Source of the DNA: JBFGWM01 sp041588495
GTDB lineage: Bacteria > Pseudomonadota > Gammaproteobacteria > Pseudomonadales > JBFGWM01
DNA length: 14,567 nucleotides
Reading direction: 5' to 3'
Assembly: GCA_041588495.1 (NCBI GenBank)
Contig: JBFGWM010000044.1
Coordinates: 1 to 14,567 of the forward strand
Shown: in pieces, positions 1-7,514 of the stretch
Numbering within the stretch: position 1 is the first letter of the stretch
Layout: every line of letters starts with the position of its first letter
The notes under the pieces: generated by a model
What the model saw: the letters and a program-made list of their open reading frames with translations, nothing else
The model's database searches: none
What the model was told of the DNA's origin: nothing
Program-made: the position numbers and the translations under genes

Positions 1-1540
1 CCTCCACGTTCGGGCTCTGGAACCCGACGTCATAGATATGGAACCCGAGATGCATGAATTTCTGGTCGAAATGCAGGTACGGATAATTGCCATCGACGGG
101 CAGGGACGGGGCCAGCTTGACCACGCCAACCAGCATCAGCGGGGCGACCTCCCCGGCGGCCCGCGCCACGGCCAGGATCACCCCGGTCATCATCGCCGGG
201 CTGGCCATGGGCAGCACGACCCGCCACAGGGTTTCCGCCTTGGTCGCGCCCAGGGCGAGACTGCCCTCGCGTACCGCGCGCGGTATCCGGGTCAACCCTT
301 CCTCGGTGGCGACGATCACCACGGGCAGCGTGAGCAGCGCCAGGGTCAGCGAGGCCCACATCAGGCCGCCGGTGCCGAACGTCGGCGCGGGCAGGGCCTC
401 GGGAAAGAACAGCGCATCGATACTGCCACCGAGCATGTACACGAAGAAGCCGAGGCCGAACACCCCGTAGACAATCGACGGCACCCCGGCGAGATTGTTG
501 ACGGCAACCCGGATGATGCGGGTCAACAGGCCCTGGCGTGCATACTCGCGAAGGTACAGGGCCGCAACCACGCCGAACGGGGTCACCATAATGGCCATCA
601 GGATGACCATCATCACGGTGCCGAAGATTGCCGGGAAGATGCCGCCCTCGGTGTTCGCCTCCCTCGGCTCGTCGGTGACGAACTCGTGGAGTTTCATGAA
701 GTAGAAGCCGATTTTTTCGAAGACACTCATCGCGTTCGGCCGATACGCGCGCACAACCTTCTCCAGGGACACGGTCATGGTGCGGCCGTCCATCCCTTCC
801 ACCACGTAACTGTCGCGGTTGATCTCTTTGTACAAGTCGTTGAGACGCTTCTGCAGCACCTTGTAATCGGCCTGCAGTTCAGCGCGAACCGCCTCGATAT
901 CCGCCTTCTTCCGGGCGTCCAGCTTACCCTCGAGTTCCAGGCGGCGCTCCTTCAGCCGCTGTCGCTCCAGGCCATGATTGATGCGTCCGATCTCACCCTT
1001 CTCGATGACCTTGATCTGGTGGTGAATATCGAGCGCGCGCTCGATGCGCTTCTCCAGCTCCGGCCAGGCCTCCGCGCCAGTGGCCACTACCGTTCCCGCC
1101 TCGCGAACCTCCTGCAGGTAGCCGTACTGGTTGCCCCACTCGCGGCGCTCCACCGCGAGCAGTTCCTCCGGATAGCGGTAATTCTCGAGGTCGCGCTCCA
1201 GCACCCAGCGGAAATCGGCGCCGTACAGGTCCCGGTTGCCGACTTTCAGCAGCAGGCGGGTCATTTCGGTCACGCCTTCCGGAACGCTGACCCCACTACC
1301 GCGGAGCTGGCCGGCCGGGACCTGCTCCGAGTCGCGAACCTCTCCGAACACCCGTTGCACGCTCCCGGCGCCGGTGAAATCGGCTTCCACGATTGCCGCC
1401 GGCCAGAAATGACCGAGGCCACGCACCGCGATCAGGAGCAGCAGGCCGATGACCATGACCATGCTGATACCGACGGCGCCGGCATTCAGCCACACCCATG
1501 GATCGCCGCTGCGATACCACTCCCGAAGATCAACCCGCAT
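1..1540 (-). CDS. pstA: Phosphate ABC transporter permease PstA (large form, C-terminus cut by window edge)
   Basis: This is the second membrane subunit of the high-affinity phosphate ABC importer; it pairs with PstC and couples to the ATPase PstB in the inner membrane. 513 codons are visible with no stop, so only the C-terminal tail is missing. One membrane segment lies near residues 17-40. A long polar, presumably periplasmic region follows, including a charged, coiled-coil-like stretch at about 160-245. The permease domain begins near residue 300 and carries the ATPase-coupling EAA-type loop (EGSLALGAT...LP) at 425-444. E. coli PstA is about 300 aa and lacks the N-terminal extension, which is known in Pseudomonas/Vibrio-type PstA (a DUF3333-like region, from memory). 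The ATG at 1540 is preceded by AAGGGGAGG, overlapping the pstC stop codon, with a 10-nt spacer. The gap after pstC is 17 bp, so the two are cotranscribed. Confidence 0.95.
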   Translation of the reverse strand, partial: MRVDLREWYRSGDPWVWLNAGAVGISMVMVIGLLLLIAVRGLGHFWPAAIVEADFTGAGSVQRVFGEVRDSEQVPAGQLRGSGVSVPEGVTEMTRLLLKVGNRDLYGADFRWVLERDLENYRYPEELLAVERREWGNQYGYLQEVREAGTVVATGAEAWPELEKRIERALDIHHQIKVIEKGEIGRINHGLERQRLKERRLELEGKLDARKKADIEAVRAELQADYKVLQKRLNDLYKEINRDSYVVEGMDGRTMTVSLEKVVRAYRPNAMSVFEKIGFYFMKLHEFVTDEPREANTEGGIFPAIFGTVMMVILMAIMVTPFGVVAALYLREYARQGLLTRIIRVAVNNLAGVPSIVYGVFGLGFFVYMLGGSIDALFFPEALPAPTFGTGGLMWASLTLALLTLPVVIVATEEGLTRIPRAVREGSLALGATKAETLWRVVLPMASPAMMTGVILAVARAAGEVAPLMLVGVVKLAPSLPVDGNYPYLHFDQKFMHLGFHIYDVGFQSPNVE

Positions 1541-1557
1541 GCGCCGTCAGCCTCCCC

Positions 1558-3819
1558 TTACAGTGAGCCGTATTTCACGCGCAGCCGCTGGCGAACGATC
1601 TCTGCCAGCGTATTGAACACAAAGGTAAACAGGAACAGGACAAAGGCCGCCAGGAACAGGATCCTGTAGTGGGTGCTGCCCACCTCGGATTCCGGCATCT
1701 CGACCGCGATATTGGCGGCCAGGGTGCGCATGCCCTCGAAGATGTTGGCATCCATGATCGGCGTATTGCCGGTTGCCATCAGCACGATCATGGTTTCCCC
1801 CACGGCGCGGCCGAGACCGATCATCAGCCCCGAGAAGATCCCCGGGCTGGCGGTGGGCAGCACGACCCGGACCAGGGTCTGCCAGGGGGTGGCGCCAAGG
1901 GCCAGGGATCCGTTCACGAGGTGGCGGGGTACGCTGAACAGGGCGTCCTCCGCGATCGAGAATATGGTGGGTATCACGGCGAAACCCATGGCCAGGCCGA
2001 CCACCAGGGCATTGCGCTGGTCAAAGGCGATACCGAGATCGTTGCTGAGCCAGGCACGCATGTCACCGTCGAAGAACCAGGCCTCCACGGTCGGGCTGGA
2101 GGCAATCGACAACCACGCGGCGATGATGACCACCGGCACCACCAGGACCGGGTACCAGCCTTCCGGCACCCGGTAGCGGATGCGGGCAGGCAGGTTGGTC
2201 CAGACATAGCCGGCCACCAGGATCGCGATCGGGGTCAGCAGCAACAGGCTGAACACGCCGGGCAGGTTTTTCTCGACGAAGGGCGCCAACCACAAGCCGG
2301 CCAGAAAACCGAGGATGACCGTGGGCAAGGCCTCCATCAGCTCGATGATGGGCTTGACCTTGCGGCGTAACGACGCGGACATGAAGAATGCGGTGTACAT
2401 CGCGCCACAGACCGCGAGGGGCGCCGCCAGCAGCATGGCGTAAAAGGCGGCCTTCAGGGTGCCGAAGGCCAACGGCATCAGGCTGAACTTGGGTTCGAAA
2501 TCGTTGCTGGCGGAGGACGACTGCCAGACGTATTTCGGTTCATCGTAACTCTCGTACCACACCTCGTCCCAGAGTGCGCTCCACGACACTTCCGGGTGCT
2601 CGTTATGGACTTTCCAGAAGTGAACCTGGCCATCGGCGCCCTGGGCCAGGAGGGCATTCGCGCGCGGTGCCATCGCGGCGGCCGCGGGCTTCACGTCGAA
2701 CAGGGGCTGGTCGTGAACGTCGCGGTGTGCCGTGGTGTTGTAAAGGCCGACGACGCCGTTGGCGTCGATCGCGGCGAAGCCCTTGCGCCGATGCTCGATG
2801 GCGATCTCGAGGATCGGCGCCGTGTCATGGGAGAACGAGCGAATCTTTTCCAGCTGGTACTGGTTTGAACTGTCGCGCACCAGGAACCATTGCGACACGG
2901 TACCCGTGGAATCGCCCACCAACAGGGAGATTCCGCCCAGCAGGAATTCCAGGCTGGTGACCTGGGCACCGCCGTCCACCAATTGAATCCGGCTGTTCTG
3001 CACCGGGCTGGCGCGGTCGCGATAGTCGAAAATGTCGAGCTGCCCGCGCTCATTGGCGATAAACAGCCAGCGCTGGCCCGGGTCCAGCAACATGCGGAGA
3101 ACCGGAACCGTGCGATGCGGAAGTTCAGCGACCGAGCGGGAGAGCGTGACTTCCCCGCTGAAGAAGTCCTCCTCCTTTTCGAGCACGATCAGGAGGGTCC
3201 GGTCGTCGTCCGTCACCGCGCTGATCACCAGCGCTTCCTCGCCGTTGCGCACCGCAAGGTTTTTCAGCCCCCGGCCCTGGTCATCGACGACGATCGGTTC
3301 CTGGCCGAACGGGTACTGGATCACCGGGGAAATGACCCGGCTGCCGTCCTCCAGGTAACGTGCGCGGTAATTGTGGCGGAAAATCAACGCGCGGCCGTCC
3401 GGCAGTCCCGCGGCCAGGACCCGGGTGGAGATCTCGTCCATCGCCAGGCTGGTGATGCCGTCGGGCACCGGGAGCTCAACGGTCTTGCGAATCTCGCCGC
3501 TCCGGGTGTCGAAGAACACGACCTGGCCGGCATCGGTCACCCGGCCACCAATCTCCGCCTGCTCCTCCACGGCGAGATACAGGGTCCGGGCGCCACCGCC
3601 GGGAACCGCGTAACTGGCGACCCGCTCCATGGAGGCGCCACGAAACATGGGCACCACCTCGTAGAGCAGGTAAAAGAAGATCAGCATGACGGCGATGATG
3701 ACGCTGATGCCGCCGATCGCGATGCCGGCGGTTGCGGCGCGGTCCTTGGCCGCACGAACCTGGCGTTTGCGCTTCAGGCTCGACGAGTTGAAATCTATGG
3801 TTTCGCCAGTAGCTTCCAT
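1558..3819 (-). CDS. pstC: Phosphate ABC transporter permease PstC with large periplasmic domain
   Basis: First membrane subunit of the phosphate importer, 753 aa against roughly 320 in E. coli. After a basic N-terminus, a membrane helix covers about residues 29-53. Residues about 60-440 form a soluble region rich in short beta-strand repeats, probably a periplasmic beta-propeller-like domain. The canonical permease part starts near 445 (FSLMPLAFGTLKAAFYAM), with several helices and an EAA-type coupling loop (NGSLALGAT...VVLP) at about 636-655. The enlarged form is known from Pseudomonas, Vibrio and related PstC proteins. I chose the ATG at 3819 because AGGA at 3826-3829 sits 6 nt before it. 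The ATG at 3825 abuts that AGGA, and a TTG at 3885 lies right after the upstream terminator. The gene follows pstS with 140 bp between them. Confidence 0.95.
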   Translation of the reverse strand: MEATGETIDFNSSSLKRKRQVRAAKDRAATAGIAIGGISVIIAVMLIFFYLLYEVVPMFRGASMERVASYAVPGGGARTLYLAVEEQAEIGGRVTDAGQVVFFDTRSGEIRKTVELPVPDGITSLAMDEISTRVLAAGLPDGRALIFRHNYRARYLEDGSRVISPVIQYPFGQEPIVVDDQGRGLKNLAVRNGEEALVISAVTDDDRTLLIVLEKEEDFFSGEVTLSRSVAELPHRTVPVLRMLLDPGQRWLFIANERGQLDIFDYRDRASPVQNSRIQLVDGGAQVTSLEFLLGGISLLVGDSTGTVSQWFLVRDSSNQYQLEKIRSFSHDTAPILEIAIEHRRKGFAAIDANGVVGLYNTTAHRDVHDQPLFDVKPAAAAMAPRANALLAQGADGQVHFWKVHNEHPEVSWSALWDEVWYESYDEPKYVWQSSSASNDFEPKFSLMPLAFGTLKAAFYAMLLAAPLAVCGAMYTAFFMSASLRRKVKPIIELMEALPTVILGFLAGLWLAPFVEKNLPGVFSLLLLTPIAILVAGYVWTNLPARIRYRVPEGWYPVLVVPVVIIAAWLSIASSPTVEAWFFDGDMRAWLSNDLGIAFDQRNALVVGLAMGFAVIPTIFSIAEDALFSVPRHLVNGSLALGATPWQTLVRVVLPTASPGIFSGLMIGLGRAVGETMIVLMATGNTPIMDANIFEGMRTLAANIAVEMPESEVGSTHYRILFLAAFVLFLFTFVFNTLAEIVRQRLRVKYGSL

Positions 3820-3887
3820 CGCCATTCCTGTGTGCTGCGTCGCGCAATCCCTTCGGCGCGCCGGCAGCCGTGTCTCAACGACCAACG

Positions 3888-3917
3888 AAAAAGGGGGCTT
3901 CCCTTAGGAAACCCCCT
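3888..3917 (-). terminator. Intra-operon rho-independent terminator/attenuator between pstS and pstC
   Basis: On the transcribed minus strand a stem of AGGGGG with CCCCCT, one mismatch, then TTCC/GGAA closes a 4-nt loop (3892-3917). It is followed at once by TTTT (3891-3888), giving a run of five T with the last stem base. It lies after the pstS stop and before the pstC start. Partial termination here would leave more pstS than pstCA message, as expected when a binding protein is needed in excess over its permease. Confidence 0.75.
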
Positions 3918-3924
3918 CAAGTTT

Positions 3925-3954
3925 AGCAGTCGCCTGAAAAACCGGGCGGTTGCT
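3925..3954 (-). repeat. Imperfect inverted repeat just after the pstS stop
   Basis: Arms AGCAGTCGCC and GGCGGTTGCT flank a 10-nt loop. In the pst transcript the stem has two 4-bp GC-rich helices separated by a 2x2 A-C internal loop, so it is weaker than the terminator 7 bp downstream. It may protect the pstS mRNA 3' end or add to attenuation. This role is inferred from position only. Confidence 0.4.
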
Positions 3955-3959
3955 GCTGC

Positions 3960-4934
3960 TTACAGTCCCAGGCCACCGAGAATCTTTTCGACGCGGCTGG
4001 CGGGAAGGGGAATGTAGCCATCCTTCACCACGACTTCCTGTCCGATCTTCGACAGCACCAGGCGGATGAACTCCCGCTCAAGCGGTGCCAGAGCCTTGTT
4101 CGGCGCCTTGTTCACGTACACGATCAGGAAGCGCGAGAGCGGGTACTTGCCAGCGACCGCGGTGGCAGGGGTCGCCTCAATAAACGCGCCACCTTCCTTC
4201 TTGGCGATCGGCACGGCCCGCACGCTGGAAGTCTTGTAGCCGATGCCCGAGTAACCGATGCCGTTGATCGAGGTGCTCACCGACTGGACCACCGACGCGG
4301 AGCCCGGCTGCTCGTTGACCGAGTTCTTGAAATCGCCCTTGCACAGGCCCTTCTCCTTGAAGTACCCGTAGGTGCCCGAAACCGAGTTGCGGCCGTACAG
4401 CTGGATATCACGGTTGACCCAGGCGTCAGACAGGCCGGTTCCACCCCACTTGGAGATGTCACTCGGATGACCGCACTTGCGGGTCGAGGAGAAGATGGCA
4501 TCGACCTGCGCGATGGAAAGCCCGCTGATCGGGTTGTCCTTGTGGACATACACGGCGAGGGCATCGATGGCGACCGGAACGGCGGTCGGCGGATAGCCGA
4601 ACTTGCGCTCGAAGGCCTCGATTTCCTTGTCCTTCATTTTGCGGCTCATCGGGCCGATGTTGGAGGTCCCCTCCGTCAGTGCCGGCGGCGCCGTGGAGGA
4701 GCCTGCAGCCTGGATCTGGATATTGACGTTCGGGTAGCTGCGCTTGAACTCTTCCGCCCACAGGGTCATCAGGTTGGCCAGGGTGTCCGAGCCGACGCTG
4801 GACAGGTTACCGGAGACGCCACTGGCCTTGGTGTAGTCCGGCAGCGCGGGATCAACGCCGGAGGCGTGGGGGGCCGAAGCCAGCCCGAGGCCGGCGACCA
4901 GTGCAACAGTCTTTCCTAAAATTTTGAAATTCAT
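3960..4934 (-). CDS. pstS: Periplasmic phosphate-binding protein PstS
   Basis: Captures inorganic phosphate in the periplasm and delivers it to PstC/PstA. The protein is 324 aa with a Sec-type signal peptide (MNFKILGK, then a hydrophobic stretch to about residue 20, cleavage likely near 21-25). Family landmarks are VGSDTLANLM at 47-56, AAGSSTAPPAL at 77-87, the GPMSRKM segment at 94-100, and GRNSVSGTYGYFKE at 181-194; Ser/Thr and Arg side chains in such segments bind phosphate in known PstS proteins. Cys154 and Cys198 could form a disulfide. It resembles the Pseudomonas/Vibrio-type PstS more than the E. coli type. I chose the ATG at 4934 because GGAG at 4943-4946 lies 8 nt upstream. An in-frame ATG at 4955 has no ribosome binding site. 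Transcription starts from a Pho-box promoter, and a terminator follows the gene. Confidence 0.96.
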   Translation of the reverse strand: MNFKILGKTVALVAGLGLASAPHASGVDPALPDYTKASGVSGNLSSVGSDTLANLMTLWAEEFKRSYPNVNIQIQAAGSSTAPPALTEGTSNIGPMSRKMKDKEIEAFERKFGYPPTAVPVAIDALAVYVHKDNPISGLSIAQVDAIFSSTRKCGHPSDISKWGGTGLSDAWVNRDIQLYGRNSVSGTYGYFKEKGLCKGDFKNSVNEQPGSASVVQSVSTSINGIGYSGIGYKTSSVRAVPIAKKEGGAFIEATPATAVAGKYPLSRFLIVYVNKAPNKALAPLEREFIRLVLSKIGQEVVVKDGYIPLPASRVEKILGGLGL

Positions 4935-4992
4935 AATAATATCTCCACTTTCCATTTTATTTTCAATAGTTTAAAAGGTTTCAGTGGATCCT

Positions 4993-4998
4993 ATAATA
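4993..4998 (-). promoter_or_regulatory. -10 element of the PhoB-dependent pstS promoter
   Basis: Reads TATTAT on the minus strand, 10 nt downstream of the Pho box, which is the usual geometry for PhoB-activated promoters where the box replaces the -35. Transcription would begin near 4986, giving a leader of about 52 nt. The leader is strikingly AT-rich against the GC-rich surroundings. Confidence 0.75.
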
Positions 4999-5008
4999 AA
5001 GGCTGCTT

Positions 5009-5026
5009 GTGACAACAATGTTACAC
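5009..5026 (-). promoter_or_regulatory. Pho box (PhoB binding site) upstream of pstS
   Basis: On the minus strand it reads GTGTAAC-ATTG-TTGTCAC: two 7-bp direct repeats separated by 4 bp. The second repeat matches the CTGTCAY consensus at 6 of 7 bases and the first at 4 of 7. The position just upstream of a -10 and of pstS makes regulation by PhoB under phosphate limitation very likely. Confidence 0.8.
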
Positions 5027-5109
5027 GCGGCGAAATATTTGCAAGGTTGTCCACAACACCGCGTACCCGGGTCTGGCACGAATCCGCCTTTTTTTTGAGC
5101 GGGCTCCGG

Positions 5110-5115
5110 TATAAT
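5110..5115 (+). promoter_or_regulatory. Candidate -10 for the dctQ-dctM-yciA operon
   Basis: A perfect TATAAT on the plus strand. A transcript would start near 5122. No good -35 is present: the 16-18-bp spacing window falls on C/T-rich sequence from the T-run at 5089-5096, and there is no extended -10 TG. The promoter may therefore be weak or activator-dependent. Confidence 0.55.
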
Positions 5116-5121
5116 GCGCCG

Positions 5122-5139
5122 CCTGCACCGTGGCAGGAG
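5122..5139 (+). promoter_or_regulatory. dctQ leader: ribosome binding site partly inside a small hairpin
   Basis: AGGAG at 5135-5139 precedes the GTG at 5151 by 11 nt and is the best ribosome binding site for dctQ. CCTGC (5122-5126) can pair with GCAGG (5133-5137) around a 6-nt loop, covering most of that site at the very 5' end of the predicted transcript. An in-frame GTG at 5130 lies in the loop and has no binding site of its own. Confidence 0.4.
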
Positions 5140-5150
5140 CGCCCCAACCC

Positions 5151-5692
5151 GTGCTCGACAAGCTGATTGCCGGTATCGACCGGATTACCGAAGTGACCGG
5201 GCGCAGCATCGCCTGGCTGACCCTGGCCATGGTGGCCCTCACCTGTGCCGTGGTGGTTTTGCGCTATGGGCTGGAGATCGGGTCCATCGCCCTGCAGGAA
5301 TCCGTGATCTACTTCCATGCCGTGGTTTTTCTGCTCGGCGCGGGCTACACCCTGCGCCACGATGGCCACGTGCGGGTGGACATCTTCTACCGCCGCATGG
5401 GTCCGCGGGCGCGGGCCGCCGTCAACCTCATCGGCACCCTGTGCCTGCTGATTCCGGTGAGCCTGTTTATCGCCTGGTCGAGCTGGGAGTACGTCAGCTT
5501 CTCGTGGCAGATTCGCGAGGACTCCCAGGAGGCCGGGGGACTGCCCTACGTCTACCTCCTCAAGAGCCTGATCCCGATGCTGTCCGCGGTGCTGATCCTG
5601 CAGGGCGTTGCCGAGGGCCTGCGCAACCTGCAGGTGCTCCTGGGGCGTCCCGGCCGGGGTGCCGATACGCCGGGCGAGGACCTGCACCTCTG

Positions 5693-5693
<1 letters not shown>
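5151..5693 (+). CDS. dctQ: TRAP transporter small permease subunit (DctQ family)
   Basis: Small membrane subunit of a tripartite ATP-independent periplasmic transporter, which imports organic acids and similar solutes using a sodium or proton gradient. The 180-aa protein has four likely membrane helices (about 18-38, 50-66, 90-110, 135-155). It also has the family signature region E..IYFHAVVFLLGAGYTLRHDGHVRVDIFY at about 50-80. I chose the GTG at 5151 because AGGAG lies upstream and the perfect TATAAT at 5110-5115 would put the transcript start near 5122. The in-frame GTG at 5130 would then have only about an 8-nt leader and no binding site; it would add seven residues. The stop overlaps the dctM start (TGATG), so translation is probably coupled. 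The gene is divergent from pstS. Confidence 0.9.
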
Positions 5694-7073
<1,380 letters not shown>

Positions 7074-7081
<8 letters not shown>

Positions 7082-7493
7082 CAAGATCACCCCGCGCACG
7101 GGTCCGTGCATTGATGGCGAGCGGCCGGCCGGCGAACTGACCCTGCAGACTTTTTCCATGCCGGGGGACACCAACGCCAACGGCGACATCTTTGGCGGCT
7201 GGCTGGTCTCGCAGATGGACCTTGCGGGCGCCATTACCGCGGGCCGGGTCGCACGCGGGCGCGTGGTCACCGTGGCCATCGACGCCATGACCTTCATCCG
7301 CCCGGTGGCGGTGGGTTCGGTGGTGAGCTGTCACACCGAGGTGACGCGGGTCGGCAACACCTCGGTACACGTGCAGGTGGAAGTCTGGGCGCGGCAGTAC
7401 ACCGAGACCTGCCAGCACAAGGTGACCGAGGGCCTGTTCGTGTTCGTCGCGATCGACGAGCAGGGCAACAAGCGTCCCATCCCGAAAGACTGA
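7074..7493 (+). CDS. yciA: YciA-type acyl-CoA thioesterase (hotdog fold)
   Basis: Hydrolyses acyl-CoA thioesters to free acid and CoA in the cytoplasm. The 139-aa protein has the diagnostic motif NANGDIFGGWLVSQMD at 34-49, close to the same segment in E. coli YciA and Haemophilus HI0827. Asp49 corresponds to the acidic residue of the SQMD segment regarded as catalytic there. The following VVTVAIDAMTFIRPVAVGSVV strand-turn region is also family-typical. The ATG at 7074 has GGAG at 7063-7066 with a 7-nt spacer, placed inside the dctM coding region, so the gene overlaps dctM by 8 bp and is surely cotranscribed. The true substrate is not readable from sequence. Placement in a TRAP operon could mean it acts on CoA esters of the imported acid, or it may simply be a passenger. 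Confidence 0.92.
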
Positions 7494-7514
7494 CGCCCGT
7501 GGACGTGGGGCGTC
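7492..7514. terminator. Inverted repeat between convergent yciA and dctP, possible bidirectional terminator
   Basis: GACGCCC (7492-7498) and GGGCGTC (7508-7514) form a perfect 7-bp GC-rich stem with a 9-nt loop. The repeat starts within the yciA TGA and ends at the dctP stop codon (TAG on the minus strand), filling the 20-bp gap. Neither side has a clear T-run (TACTCAG on plus, AGTCTTTCGG on minus), so efficient intrinsic termination is uncertain. Confidence 0.5.

Larger units (their letters stand above)
4935..5150. other. Divergent control region between pstS and dctQ
   Basis: This 216-bp region is the longest non-coding stretch in the window. Reading from pstS, it holds the AT-rich pstS leader, the pstS -10, the Pho box, an inverted repeat GTTGT-CC-ACAAC (5046-5057), the 8-bp palindrome ACCCGGGT (5065-5072), a run of eight T (5089-5096), and the TATAAT and leader hairpin of dctQ. 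Its AT content is far above that of the flanking genes. I see no small gene or RNA gene in it. Confidence 0.8.

Noticed and set aside
38..1669. A 543-codon plus-strand open frame antisense to pstA
   Set aside because: Same codon-register artefact as for uvrD. The minus strand encodes a clear PstA permease with an EAA-type loop and a good ribosome binding site.
2890..4017. A 375-codon plus-strand open frame antisense to pstC, crossing into pstS
   Set aside because: In register with pstC, compositionally artefactual, and it runs across the pstS-pstC terminator hairpin.
4935..4955. Upstream in-frame ATG at 4955 as the pstS start
   Set aside because: It lacks a ribosome binding site and would put polar residues before the signal peptide; the ATG at 4934 has GGAG at ideal spacing.
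5074..5088. TGGCACG resembling a sigma-54 -24 element upstream of dctQ
   Set aside because: The matching -12 GC is one base too close and lacks the TTGC context. Sigma-54 spacing is strict, and a perfect TATAAT lies downstream.
5088..5100. A run of eight T as a terminator
   Set aside because: No convincing GC-rich stem precedes it on the plus strand, and no gene is transcribed into it from that side.
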